From Micromonospora sediminimaris (GTDB lineage Bacteria > Actinomycetota > Actinomycetes > Mycobacteriales > Micromonosporaceae): DNA of 64,000 bases. Each line of letters begins with the position of its first letter. The stretch's first letter is position 1. The stretch spans positions 186,001-250,000 of the forward strand of contig FOLJ01000009.1 of assembly GCA_900112325.1 (NCBI GenBank), written 5' to 3'. The position numbers and the translations under genes are program-made. A model generated the notes under the pieces. The model did no database searches, was not told the DNA's origin, and saw only the letters and a list, made by a program, of their open reading frames with translations. Of this stretch, positions 44,057 through 52,599 are shown piece by piece.

Positions 44057-44746
44057 TTAGCGGGGGCGGATCAGGGGGGCCAGGGTGGCGGTGAGGAGGG
44101 CCAGGCGGCGGGGCCGGGAGACCCGGACGGGACGCTTGCGGACGCAGCGCACGAGGATCTCCACGGCGTCATCGACCGGGATCATCAGCGGTCGGAACGA
44201 GCCCTTGGCCATCTTGGTGTCGACGAATCCGAATCGCACGGTGGTCACGTGCACGCCGTGCCGGCGCAGCGCCGCCGACAAACCCGTCAGGTACGACGAC
44301 ACTCCGGCCTTCGAGCCGGCGTAGCCGGGCGCCTCGCCGGAGACCAGCCGGTCGGCGAGACTGGAGATCCCGATCAGGTGCCCGTCGCCGGTGGCGAGCA
44401 TTCTCGGCACCACCACGGCGGTGGTCCGTACCGCGCCCATCAGGTTGACCTCGAAGGTGCGCGTCTGCGCGTCCAGGTCGACCGGATCAAAAGGTTCGCC
44501 GATGCCGGCGGCGTAAACACACAGGTCCACCCCGCCGAGCTCGTCGATCGCCTTGCCCAGCACGTCCGGATAGTCCGGCGCGGTGACATCGATCGTGTGG
44601 TGGGCGTATGTGGGGACGATGATGGCGTTGTCCCGTCGCGACAGCCCGGTGACCCGCCAGCCGTCGGCGAGCAGTCTGCGGGTGAACGCCAGCCCGATGC
44701 CGTCGCTGTTGCCGACCACCACCGCACGGCGTATCTCATCCGTCAT
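44057..44746 (-). CDS. Short-chain dehydrogenase/reductase
   Basis: 229 residues. Cofactor motif VVVGNSDGIGLAFTRRLL (a variant of TGxxxGIG with GNSDGIG), CVYAAGIGEPF in place of NNAG, serine in ISSLADR and the catalytic YAGSK. It therefore looks like an active NAD(P)-dependent oxidoreductase of the classical SDR family; substrate unknown. The C-terminus is basic. Start ATG 44746 with GGGGCGGGG three bases upstream. The next 200 bases downstream hold no convincing gene. Confidence 0.9.
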   Translation of the reverse strand: MTDEIRRAVVVGNSDGIGLAFTRRLLADGWRVTGLSRRDNAIIVPTYAHHTIDVTAPDYPDVLGKAIDELGGVDLCVYAAGIGEPFDPVDLDAQTRTFEVNLMGAVRTTAVVVPRMLATGDGHLIGISSLADRLVSGEAPGYAGSKAGVSSYLTGLSAALRRHGVHVTTVRFGFVDTKMAKGSFRPLMIPVDDAVEILVRCVRKRPVRVSRPRRLALLTATLAPLIRPR

Positions 44747-44950
44747 GACCCCGCCCCCATCGAGTCGACGTGGTGCCCGCCGTGCCGGCGGCCCGATCGG
44801 CAATTGAACCAGACGCCGAGGGCGATCCCTTACCGTCGAGTAGCAGCGTTACCCGGGGACGGGTGACCGGTTCGGGGTGCTTGGCACGCCCCTGCCGGCC
44901 GTCACCACGTGGCAAGGCCGGGCCCGACCGCTGCTCACCGGCCCGCTGGC

Positions 44951-44956
44951 TACGCT
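44951..44956 (+). promoter_or_regulatory. -10 hexamer of a leaderless promoter
   Basis: TACGCT, seven bases, then the GTG at 44964. In Fpg/Nei proteins the residue after the initiator must be Pro, so this start is secure and confirms the leaderless spacing. Confidence 0.7.
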
Positions 44957-44963
44957 TGGCGTC

Positions 44964-45770
44964 GTGCCAGAGGGACACACCATTCATCGCCTGGCGGCCC
45001 GGCACGCCGAGCTGTTCGTGGGGGACAAGGTGCTCGCCGCCAGCCCGCAGGGGCGCTTCGCCGACGGTGCCGCCCGGATCTCCGGCACGGTGCTGGAGGC
45101 CACCGAGGCGTACGGCAAGCACCTGCTGCACCACTACGCCGGTGAGTTCGCGCTGCACGTGCACCTCGGCCTCTACGGGAAGGTTACCGACGGCGATGGT
45201 GAACCGCCGGAGCCGGTGGGGCAGATCCGTCTACGGCTGACCAGCGACCGGCACTGGCTCGACCTGCGTGGGCCGACCGCCTGCGAACTGCTCAGCCCGC
45301 CCGAGGTGGCCGCGCTGCGGGCTCGACTCGGACCGGATCCGCTGCGCGCCGACGCCGATCCGGAGCGGGCGTACGCGCGGATCTCGCGCAGCGTGATGCC
45401 ACTGGCGGCGCTGTTGCTGGACCAGACGGTGGTGGCCGGCACAGGTCTGATCTTCGTGACGGAGGCGTTGTTTCGCGCCGGTCTGTCGCCGCGGCTGCCC
45501 GGCCGGGAGTTGACCCCGGCCGGTTGGCAGGTGCTTTGGGCAGACCTGGTCGAGCTGATGACGCTCGCGGTCACCACCGGTCGGATCGACACCGTCCGCG
45601 CCGCGCACCTGCCCGAGGCGATGGGTCGGCCGGCCCGAGTCGACCGGCACGGGGGAGAGGTCTACGTCTACCGCCGCCCCGGCCAACCCTGCCACGTCTG
45701 CCGCACCCCGATCAGCCGAGGCACCATCACCGCCCGCAACCTCTACTGGTGCCCCACCTGCCAGTCCTGA
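44964..45770 (+). CDS. Fpg/Nei-family DNA glycosylase/AP lyase (endonuclease VIII-like)
   Basis: 268 residues. Starts (M)PEGHTIHRLA: after removal of the initiator, Pro1 is the Schiff-base nucleophile and Glu2 the acid catalyst. The lysine-containing GKHLLHHYAGEFALHVHLGLYG is the conserved strand, LLLDQTVVAGTGLIFVTEALFRA is the helix-two-turn-helix region, and the zinc finger CHVC...CPTC ends the protein. Removes oxidised pyrimidines or other damaged bases and nicks the strand. The leaderless GTG start is required for the catalytic N-terminus. Confidence 0.96.
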   Translation: MPEGHTIHRLAARHAELFVGDKVLAASPQGRFADGAARISGTVLEATEAYGKHLLHHYAGEFALHVHLGLYGKVTDGDGEPPEPVGQIRLRLTSDRHWLDLRGPTACELLSPPEVAALRARLGPDPLRADADPERAYARISRSVMPLAALLLDQTVVAGTGLIFVTEALFRAGLSPRLPGRELTPAGWQVLWADLVELMTLAVTTGRIDTVRAAHLPEAMGRPARVDRHGGEVYVYRRPGQPCHVCRTPISRGTITARNLYWCPTCQS

Positions 45771-45784
45771 CCCGACCGGCGGGG

Positions 45785-45830
45785 ATCTTGGTCTGGAACG
45801 GCCCTTCAGGGGGCCGTGCTCGACCAAGAT
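45785..45830. terminator. Two-part hairpin terminator between convergent genes
   Basis: ATCTTGGTC pairs with GACCAAGAT on the outside and ACGGCCC with GGGCCGT on the inside, around a TTCAGG loop. Confidence 0.85.
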
Positions 45831-45846
45831 TTGACCGAGACGCGGA

Positions 45847-46719
45847 TCAGTCGAGGAGCCAGCGGACCACCTCGACGTGGTCGGGGAAGACCCGGTCGCC
45901 GTCGATGCTCCAGGCCGTCGTCTGACCGATCGTCCAGCCCAGGACGCGGTCCCGGTCGAGCCCCAGCTCGGCGCTGAGCCGGTCCAGGCGGTGGCGGACG
46001 GCCGCCCGGGAGTGGCCCAGCTCGGTGCCGCGCACCATCGGGACCACCGAGAACTCCCGCTCGCCGACCAGCGGTTTCGGGTCGATCACCAGCCACGGCT
46101 CGCGTTCGGCGCGCAGCACGTTGGCGGCATGCAGGTCCTGGTTGACCAGGACCTGCACACCCTGGCTGCCGGTGAGCCCGCCGAGCAGGTCGAGCGCGGC
46201 GTCGACCAGCCGCCGCTCGAACGGCCGCCCGGCCCGCTCCCACTTCACCGGCAGCCGGGACACCCAACCGGCGGCGGCCTCCGCCAACGACGTGAACGGC
46301 TGACCGGCCGGTACCCAGAGGCGGGGGAGCAGCGCCACCACCGCGTCGAGCGCCGCGTCGAGCGGTAACGCGTGCAGCGGGGTCCCGGGATTGCAACGCT
46401 CCACCAGCAGTGCCCGCAGGTCGGGGTCGTGGCCGAGCAGCCGGACGGCACCGTCGCCGTCCCAACGCCGCAGCGCGGTCACCTCGTGCTCGCTCTCCGC
46501 GTCGGGGAACTGCAACTTGAGCACCGCACGGGTGCCGTCCGGCAGTTCGGCCGGCAAGGCCAGGGAGGCGCAGGCGTACCCGAAGGGCGGCCCGAGCCGC
46601 AGCGACCAGCGCCGGGCGCAGGTGGCCAGCCGGTCCGGCAACTCGGCCAACCACTCCGGGCCACCCGGCACGTCGCGAAGCCAGGCCAAGCCGTCGGGGA
46701 GTCGCAGCGCGCCGGTCAC
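45847..46719 (-). CDS. APH(6)-like aminoglycoside/hydroxyurea phosphotransferase
   Basis: 290 residues of the APH_6_hur family (streptomycin 6-kinase and relatives). WSLRLGPPFGYACASL at the N-terminus, the lysine-containing RAVLKLQFPDAESEHE, the catalytic loop VNQDLHAANVLRAE (Asp in NQDLH, Asn downstream) and VIDPKPLVGE, the metal-binding Asp, are intact. It could phosphorylate streptomycin-like compounds, but many family members are of unknown substrate. Start uncertain: GTG 46719 is used here; an in-frame TTG at 46755, six bases after the upstream stop, would add 12 residues. Downstream partner of the WGR gene in the same direction. Confidence 0.85.
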   Translation of the reverse strand: MTGALRLPDGLAWLRDVPGGPEWLAELPDRLATCARRWSLRLGPPFGYACASLALPAELPDGTRAVLKLQFPDAESEHEVTALRRWDGDGAVRLLGHDPDLRALLVERCNPGTPLHALPLDAALDAVVALLPRLWVPAGQPFTSLAEAAAGWVSRLPVKWERAGRPFERRLVDAALDLLGGLTGSQGVQVLVNQDLHAANVLRAEREPWLVIDPKPLVGEREFSVVPMVRGTELGHSRAAVRHRLDRLSAELGLDRDRVLGWTIGQTTAWSIDGDRVFPDHVEVVRWLLD

Positions 46720-46761
46720 CGGCTCATGGTGACCGAGGCCGAGCAGCGGCCACAACCGTGA

Positions 46762-48186
46762 TCAGCGGAGGCGGCGGATGTCACCGTACGCCCGGTAGAA
46801 GCCGCCACGGCCGGACTCCCGGACCTCGGTGACCAGGTAGCGGGCACCCGGCTGGCGGATGCCCTTGGGGAACTGCACCGACCAGTTCCGGTGGTAGCCG
46901 GCGGACAGCACGTGCACCCGCAGCCGACCGCCCTGCTCGACGCACTCGACGATCACCCCGTCACCGGCGTCGCCGACGACCTCGACCTCGGTGACGGCGG
47001 CTGGTTCGGGCAGCCGGGCCGGGGCCTTCACGTCGACCACGTCGGGCACGTTGCCCGCCTCCGCCGCCCGGATCGCGGGCTCGCTGGCGTCGATGCAGGC
47101 CAGGTGGCCGCTGGTGGTCACCACGTAGAGGCGTTCGTCGTGGTACTGCATGGAGTAGGCCGATCCGCAGCCGGTGCCGAGCTTCCACAGCCGGGTGCCG
47201 TCGGCGGCGAAGCAGTAGATCGACGACTGGCTGTCACCGGCGAAGACGTAACGACCGTCGGCGGCCGTGGCGCAGGAGAAGACCGGCGCATCGGCGCGGT
47301 AGGTGCGCAGCGCCGAACCGCCGTCCTTGCCGAGGCGCACCACCTCGCGGGTGGCGGTGCCGGCGAACACGGCGTCGCGTTCCTGCCAGCCGAAGAGCAC
47401 CGAGCCGGTGCGGGTGTGCCACAACTCCCGCCCGGTGCGCCAGTCGTAGCCGCTGACCCCCGTCGAGTCGCCGTGGTAGACGGCGTCGGCGTCGCAGCGC
47501 ACCATCCAGGCCGACCGGCCGCGCCCGGCCCGTCGCCAGAGGAACTCGTCCTCGTGGTCGATGGCGGCGACCCCACCGTCGGCGTCGGAGACACCCAGCA
47601 CGCCGTCGTGGATGTCGAGCCAGTAGATGTCGATGTCGGGAACGATCGCGTACGCCACCCGGGGGATCTTGCCGGACAGGTCGTAGACGTTGCCGTCGTC
47701 GCAGCCGGCGTAGATCCAGGCGTCGTCGGCGACGATGCACTTGACCCCGTCGGGAAGCCGGACCTGGTCCAGCACGCGGGCGTCGTGATCGAGAGTGGTG
47801 ATCACACCGCGCTCGTTGCCCACCATGCAGGTGCGCCCGTCGACGAAGATGCCGAAGGCCGGTGCGCCGGAGTCGTACCGCCAGAGGACCGGGGCGGTGC
47901 GGGCGGTCGAGCGGGTGCTGACGATCTGCCGCCGGGAGACTGCCCGCTTCTGGCGTACGCCGCGGACCGCCGGAGCGTACCCCTTGCGGATCTTCTCGCC
48001 GATCTTCTTCGCCGCGGCGGCGCGGGCCCGCGCGTTGTCGGGGTAGCCGGTGGTCTTCACCTGACCCTGGTCGCCGATCCGCCCGAAGCGCACGGTCATC
48101 GTGGCGTCGTCGACCATCACCTCGTAGAACTTGTGCGCGGCACCGTCCATTTCGGACAGTTCGAGGTAGGTCGTCTCCTGCGACAT
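46762..48186 (-). CDS. WGR-domain protein with C-terminal PQQ-type beta-propeller
   Basis: 474 residues. An N-terminal WGR-type domain (1-75: TYLELSEMDGAAHKFYEVMV, then VRFGRIGDQGQVKTTGYPDNARARAAAAKKIGEKIRKGY) is joined by a basic linker (RQKRAVSRRQIVSTRSTART) to a seven-bladed-looking PQQ/WD-like propeller (about 100-395, repeats such as AWIYAGCDDGNVYDLSGKI and RYVFAGDSQSSIYCFAADGT) and a C-terminal beta domain. WGR domains occur in PARPs and in bacterial proteins with nucleic-acid roles; the combination suggests a sensor or scaffold. The start is the ATG at 48186 with GGAGGA seven bases upstream. Confidence 0.85.
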   Translation of the reverse strand: MSQETTYLELSEMDGAAHKFYEVMVDDATMTVRFGRIGDQGQVKTTGYPDNARARAAAAKKIGEKIRKGYAPAVRGVRQKRAVSRRQIVSTRSTARTAPVLWRYDSGAPAFGIFVDGRTCMVGNERGVITTLDHDARVLDQVRLPDGVKCIVADDAWIYAGCDDGNVYDLSGKIPRVAYAIVPDIDIYWLDIHDGVLGVSDADGGVAAIDHEDEFLWRRAGRGRSAWMVRCDADAVYHGDSTGVSGYDWRTGRELWHTRTGSVLFGWQERDAVFAGTATREVVRLGKDGGSALRTYRADAPVFSCATAADGRYVFAGDSQSSIYCFAADGTRLWKLGTGCGSAYSMQYHDERLYVVTTSGHLACIDASEPAIRAAEAGNVPDVVDVKAPARLPEPAAVTEVEVVGDAGDGVIVECVEQGGRLRVHVLSAGYHRNWSVQFPKGIRQPGARYLVTEVRESGRGGFYRAYGDIRRLR

Positions 48187-48276
48187 AAGGATTCCTCCGA
48201 GGGGTTGGCGTCGGCCCTGACCGGGCGGCGCGCCTACGCTAACCCGCGGCACCGACAGAATCCGGCCCCGGAGCCG

Positions 48277-49647
48277 TCAGCCGGCGAGCGCGTCCACGGC
48301 CTTGCGGGCGGCGACCAGCACCGGATCCCAGACCGGGGCGTACGGCGGGGCGTAGCCGAGGTCGAGCGCGGTCATGTCGTCCACCGTCATCTTGTTCCAC
48401 AGCGCCACGGCGAGGGTGTCGATCCGCTTCGCCGCCTCGGACCAGCCGACGATCTGGGCGCCGAGCAGTCGCCCGCTCGGCCGCTCGGCGATCAGCTTCA
48501 CCGTCATCTGCCGGGCGCCGGGGTAGTAGCCGGCGCGGTTCGTCGACTCGGCGATCACCGAGACGAACTCGAAGCCGGACGCCCGGGCCTCGCGCTCCCG
48601 CAGGCCGGTGCGTCCCACCTCCAGCTCGCACACCTTGGTCACCGCGGTGCCGATCACCCCGGCGAAGGTGGCGTACCCGCCGCCGATGTTGATGCCGGCG
48701 ACCCGGCCCTGCTTGTTGGCGTGGGTGCCGAGCGGTACGTGCACCGGCATGCCGCTGACCTTGTGCAGGGTCTCCACGCAGTCCCCGGCGGCCCACACCC
48801 CGGGCACCCCGGACACCCGCATCTGACGGTCCACCCGGATGCCGCCGGTCGGCCCGAGCGGCAGGCCGGCGGCGGCGGCCAACTCGGTGTTGGGGCGTAC
48901 GCCGAGACCGAGGACCACCAGGTCGGCCGGGATCGGCCCGTCGTCGGTGACCACCTCGCTGACCCGGCCGTCGCGCTCCGCCAGGCCGGTCACCCGTACG
49001 CCGGTGCGGATGTCCACGCCCAGCCCGCGCATCGCCTCGGTGACCAGTCGGGCCATGTCGGGGTCGACTGTCGACATCGGCTGCTCGTCGCGCTCGACCA
49101 GGGTGACCGACAGGCCGCGGCGGACCAGTGCCTCGGCCATCTCGACGCCGATGTAGCCGCCGCCGACCACCACCGCCCGCCGGGGCCGCGGCTCGGTCTC
49201 CAGCCAACCGCGCAGCGCCGAACCGTCGTCGAGGGTCTGCACCCCGAACACCCCGGCGGCGTCGGTGTGCGCCCAGGCTGGCTTCTTCGGCACCGCTCCG
49301 GCGGCGTACATCAGGGTGTCGAACGGTTCCCGGACCTCACCGCCGCCGTCCAGGTCACGGGCGACCACCTCGCGGCGGACCAGGTCGATCTCGACCACCT
49401 CGTGCCGGATCCGCACGTCGATGGCGTAGTCCTCGCGGTGCACCTTCGGCGACCGGGCCACCAGTTGCTCCCGGTCGGTGACCAGGCCGCTGATCCAGTA
49501 CGGGATCCCACAGGCCGAGTACGAGGTGAAGTGCCCCCGTTCGAACACGACGATCTCCAGGTCGTCCACGCCCCGACGACGGCGCGCCTGGGCGGCGGCC
49601 GACATGCCGGCGGCGTCCCCGCCGACGACGATCAACCGTTCCGCCAC
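48277..49647 (-). CDS. FAD/NAD(P)-dependent oxidoreductase, CoA-disulfide reductase / NADH oxidase type
   Basis: 456 residues. FAD motif LIVVGGDAAGMSAAAQARR at the N-terminus, the single redox cysteine in SYSACGIPYW (typical of CoA-disulfide reductase and Nox/Npx enzymes), a second Rossmann motif VVVGGGYIGVEMAEAL for NAD(P)H, the FAD segment GVWAAGDCVE and a C-terminal dimerisation domain. Probably reduces a low-molecular-weight disulfide or peroxide/oxygen. Start GTG 49647 with GAGAGG seven bases upstream; 16 bases separate it from the YbdK-type gene upstream, suggesting an operon in thiol metabolism. Confidence 0.92.
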   Translation of the reverse strand: MAERLIVVGGDAAGMSAAAQARRRRGVDDLEIVVFERGHFTSYSACGIPYWISGLVTDREQLVARSPKVHREDYAIDVRIRHEVVEIDLVRREVVARDLDGGGEVREPFDTLMYAAGAVPKKPAWAHTDAAGVFGVQTLDDGSALRGWLETEPRPRRAVVVGGGYIGVEMAEALVRRGLSVTLVERDEQPMSTVDPDMARLVTEAMRGLGVDIRTGVRVTGLAERDGRVSEVVTDDGPIPADLVVLGLGVRPNTELAAAAGLPLGPTGGIRVDRQMRVSGVPGVWAAGDCVETLHKVSGMPVHVPLGTHANKQGRVAGINIGGGYATFAGVIGTAVTKVCELEVGRTGLREREARASGFEFVSVIAESTNRAGYYPGARQMTVKLIAERPSGRLLGAQIVGWSEAAKRIDTLAVALWNKMTVDDMTALDLGYAPPYAPVWDPVLVAARKAVDALAG

Positions 49648-49663
49648 GCCATCACCTCTCTCG

Positions 49664-50761
49664 TCAGGCCGGGTCCTCGCCCCGGGTCTGGCGTGCCACG
49701 TCCTCCACCACATCCTCCAACCGTCCGGTCCGGGCGTACACCGAACGCTGCCGTGCGGCCCCGCTGCCGTGCCGGCGCAGCCCCTCCAGCAGGCCGGTCA
49801 CCTCGGCGAGGTCGCCGTGTCGGTCGAGGGCCGGACCGAGGCGTCCGACGAGCTGGTGCAGCAGATCCCAGGCCGGCCGCAGCTCACCGCTGTGCGGGTC
49901 GACCGCCTCTCCCTCCAACCCGTCGTGGGCGGCCCGCCAGTGCGCGCCGACCAGCAGGTGATGGTCGGTCGGCAGCGGTGGCCGCCCGGCCGCGATGTCG
50001 TCGAGCGCGGTCGCCACCAGCCCACGGACCAGTGCGGCGATCAGGACCGCGTCGTCGACGGTCGGGCAGACGTCACCGATGCGTAGCTCCACCGTCGGAT
50101 ACTTGGCCGACAGCCGGGCGTACCAGTAGAGCATCCCCTCGTCGAGCATCACGCCGCTGGCGATTAGCTGACGGATCAGTCGTTGGTAGTGCTCGTGGTT
50201 GACCAGGTAGGGCGTCGGCGCGACCGAGGGCCAGCGTTCCCACTCGATCGATCGCCAACTGGCGTAGCCGGTGTCCTCCCCGCCTGAGAACGGCGAGTTG
50301 GCGGTGACCGCGTGCAGGATCGGCAGCCACGGCCGCACATGGTTGAGCACCTGTACGCCCGCGTCCGGGTCCGGCACTCCGACGTGGACATGCATGCCGT
50401 TGTTGCCCGGCCCGGGCACCAACAGCCGGAACCGGGCGATCATCCGGTCGAAGCGGGGCTTGTCGACCACCGGGGGGACCGGCCCGTCGATCGGCCCGGT
50501 GCCGATCGCGAGCAACCGGGCGCCGGCCCGCTCGGCGGCGTCGGCCAGCGCGGCGCGGAGCAGGCTGAGCGAGTGCCGGATCGAGGAGAGTTCCAATCCG
50601 GGTGGGCTGCCGATCTCGATCTGACTGGTCTGGAACTCCCGCTCGACCTGTCCCCGCAACTCGGCGGGGACCTCCTCCAGCACCGCCTCGACGGCGGGCG
50701 CCGCGGCCCCGGTCTCCGGGTCGACGAGTAGGAACTCCTCCTCGACACCCACGGTGAGCAT
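49664..50761 (-). CDS. YbdK-type carboxylate-amine ligase (glutamate-cysteine ligase family 2)
   Basis: 365 residues, close to Escherichia coli YbdK (372). Signature MLTVGVEEEFLLVDPETG, PPGLELSSIRHSL, GNNGMHVHVGVPD, the arginine-rich VELRIGDVCPT and the ATP/Mg residues HLLVGAHWRAAHDG are conserved. It joins an amine and a carboxylate with ATP; the natural substrates are not settled, weak gamma-glutamylcysteine synthesis is known for YbdK. I chose the ATG at 50761 with GAGG eight bases upstream; an ATG at 50812 would add 17 residues. Confidence 0.9.
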   Translation of the reverse strand: MLTVGVEEEFLLVDPETGAAAPAVEAVLEEVPAELRGQVEREFQTSQIEIGSPPGLELSSIRHSLSLLRAALADAAERAGARLLAIGTGPIDGPVPPVVDKPRFDRMIARFRLLVPGPGNNGMHVHVGVPDPDAGVQVLNHVRPWLPILHAVTANSPFSGGEDTGYASWRSIEWERWPSVAPTPYLVNHEHYQRLIRQLIASGVMLDEGMLYWYARLSAKYPTVELRIGDVCPTVDDAVLIAALVRGLVATALDDIAAGRPPLPTDHHLLVGAHWRAAHDGLEGEAVDPHSGELRPAWDLLHQLVGRLGPALDRHGDLAEVTGLLEGLRRHGSGAARQRSVYARTGRLEDVVEDVARQTRGEDPA

Positions 50762-50952
50762 GTCGGTTGCCTCGACCGGGGGACGCGGGGCGGTTGCCGC
50801 CTGCCTGACCATCGCTACCACCGTCCACTTCCTCCCGGGCGGTCCGTCCGCACCGGGTCGGCCGGCAATTACCCGCTGTGGTGGTACCGGGAAACTCCGC
50901 CCGGGTGTGGCGGGGGTGTGCGCGATCGCGAGGCAGACCGGATCGATCGATA

Positions 50953-50981
50953 TTGACAACTGCGCGAGGGGGACGTACAAC
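50953..50981 (+). promoter_or_regulatory. Consensus promoter of the GH16 glucanase gene
   Basis: TTGACA (50953-50958), a spacer of exactly 17 bases, and TACAAC (50976-50981). Unusually close to the sigma-70 consensus for such GC-rich DNA. Confidence 0.85.
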
Positions 50982-50985
50982 TCGT

Positions 50986-51001
50986 GAGAGAGCGCTCTCT
51001 C
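50986..51001. promoter_or_regulatory. Perfect palindromic operator (LacI-family type) at the glucanase transcription start
   Basis: GAGAGAGCGCTCTCTC, 16 bp, perfectly palindromic with the central GCGC of LacI-family sites such as the CebR operator of cellulose genes. It covers the expected +1, so a bound repressor would block initiation. No repressor gene lies nearby. Confidence 0.8.
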
Positions 51002-51024
51002 CCGTCCCCGCAGAGAGGCACATC

Positions 51025-52449
51025 ATGACAACTGCCCCGGCGGCACCCGCCGCCCCGCCTGCGCGACGCCGGCTGCCGCTGGCGTTGACCCTGCTCACCG
51101 CCGTCGCCACCGTCGTGGCCGGACTCGGCACGACCGCGGACGCCGCCGTGCCGCCGCCCCCTTCGGGCTGGAACCTGGTGTGGAGCGACGACTTCACCGG
51201 CGCCGCCGGCACCCTCCCGTCCGCCGGCAACTGGATCATCGACACCGGCACCAGCTACCCGGGTGGCCCACCCAACTGGGGCACCGGCGAGATCCAGACG
51301 TACACGAACAGCACCGCCAACGTCAGCCACGACGGCGCTGGCAACCTGCGGATCACCCCGCTGCGCGACAGCGCCGGCCGCTGGACCTCGGCGCGCATCG
51401 AGACCGTCCGCAGCAACTTCAAGGCCCCGGCCGGCGGGATCCTGGCCATCGAGGGCCGCATCCAGATGCCCAACGTGACAGGTGCCGCCGCGTCGGGGTA
51501 CTGGCCGGCGTTCTGGGCGCTCGGTTCGCCCTACCGGGGCAACTACCAGAACTGGCCGGGCATCGGCGAGTTCGATGTGATGGAGAACGTCAACGGGCTC
51601 AACTCGGTCTGGGGCGTGCTGCACTGCGGCGTCGCGCCGGGCGGCCCGTGCGACGAGTTCAACGGCATCGGCGCCTCCCGGGCCTGCCCCGGCAGCACCT
51701 GCCAGTCCGCCTTCCACACCTACCGCTTCGAGTGGGACGCCTCGGTCAGCCCGCAGCAACTGCGCTGGTACGTCGACGGGCAGCTCTACCACACGGTCAG
51801 CCAGAGCCGGGTCGGTGAGCCGTACTGGTCGCAGATGACCAGCCACGCCGGTTACTTCCTGCTGCTGAACGTGGCGATGGGCGGGGCCTTCCCGAACGGG
51901 GTCGCCGGCAGCGCCACGCCGACCTCGGCCACCGTGCCCGGCCGGCCGATGCTTGTCGACTACGTCGCGGTCTACAGCCGGGGTGGGGGCAGCAACCCGC
52001 CGCCCACCACGCCACCGCCGACCACCCCGCCGCCGGGCGGGACGCGGGACGCGTACGCGACCATCCAGGCCGAGTCCTTCAACGCCCAGAACGGCGTGAT
52101 CGTCGAGGCGTGTTCCGAGGGCGGGCAGAACATCGGGGCACTGCGCAACGGCGACTGGGTCCGTTTCGACAACGTGGAGTTCGGCTCCGGCGGGCCACGT
52201 GACTTCGTGGCCCGGGTCGCCTCCGGCGCGGGGGCCGGCGTCAGTGGCCTGGTGGAGGTCCGGGTGGACAGCCCGACCAGCGCACCCATCGGCAGCTTCG
52301 CCATCGCCAACACCGGTGGCTGGCAGAGCTGGCGGTCGGTGCCGGGCAACGTCTCCGGAGTGACCGGGCGACGGACCGTCTACCTCACCTTCACCAGCGG
52401 ACAGCCCAACGACTTCGTGAACGTCAACTGGTTCCACTTCCGCCGCTGA
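51025..52449 (+). CDS. Secreted GH16 endo-beta-1,3-glucanase (laminarinase) with CBM6
   Basis: 474 residues. Sec signal peptide (RRRLPLALTLLTAVATVVAG, cleavage near AAA/DAA at about 40), GH16 domain (about 48-315) with the catalytic GEFDVMENV (Glu182 nucleophile, Asp184, Glu187 acid/base), a Pro/Thr linker (PPPTTPPPTTPPP), and a C-terminal CBM6 module (about 340-474, YATIQAESFNAQNGVIVEAC). Hydrolyses fungal or algal beta-1,3-glucan outside the cell. Ribosome-binding site AGAGAGG five bases upstream. Expression is probably controlled by the palindromic operator just upstream and induced by glucan oligosaccharides. Confidence 0.95.
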   Translation: MTTAPAAPAAPPARRRLPLALTLLTAVATVVAGLGTTADAAVPPPPSGWNLVWSDDFTGAAGTLPSAGNWIIDTGTSYPGGPPNWGTGEIQTYTNSTANVSHDGAGNLRITPLRDSAGRWTSARIETVRSNFKAPAGGILAIEGRIQMPNVTGAAASGYWPAFWALGSPYRGNYQNWPGIGEFDVMENVNGLNSVWGVLHCGVAPGGPCDEFNGIGASRACPGSTCQSAFHTYRFEWDASVSPQQLRWYVDGQLYHTVSQSRVGEPYWSQMTSHAGYFLLLNVAMGGAFPNGVAGSATPTSATVPGRPMLVDYVAVYSRGGGSNPPPTTPPPTTPPPGGTRDAYATIQAESFNAQNGVIVEACSEGGQNIGALRNGDWVRFDNVEFGSGGPRDFVARVASGAGAGVSGLVEVRVDSPTSAPIGSFAIANTGGWQSWRSVPGNVSGVTGRRTVYLTFTSGQPNDFVNVNWFHFRR

Positions 52450-52456
52450 GGCGTGA

Positions 52457-52503
52457 CGACACGGCCCCCTGGCATCGCCTCTGGCGGACAGGGGGCCGTG
52501 TCG
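52457..52503 (+). terminator. Terminator after the GH16 gene
   Basis: CGACACGGCCCCCTG pairs perfectly with its complement, a 15-bp stem and 17-base loop, seven bases after the stop. Confidence 0.88.
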
Positions 52504-52522
52504 ATGCACCCGGGGCCAACCC

Positions 52523-52551
52523 TGGACAGAAACAGTTAACAGTCTTAATAA
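52523..52551 (+). promoter_or_regulatory. Promoter of the chitinase gene
   Basis: TGGACA (52523-52528), 17-base spacer, TAATAA (52546-52551). The spacer contains the direct repeat ACAGT-TA-ACAGT (52533-52544 region), a possible regulator site in the zone where an operator would act. Confidence 0.7.
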
Positions 52552-52599
52552 TAGGCGCCAGGTTGACGTCCATGGATTTCGTCCGGGCTGGAGGGGCAC

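Noticed and set aside
46891..50202. Plus-strand 1103-codon frame opposite three minus-strand genes.
   Set aside because: Crosses three genes with clear domains and has no domain of its own.
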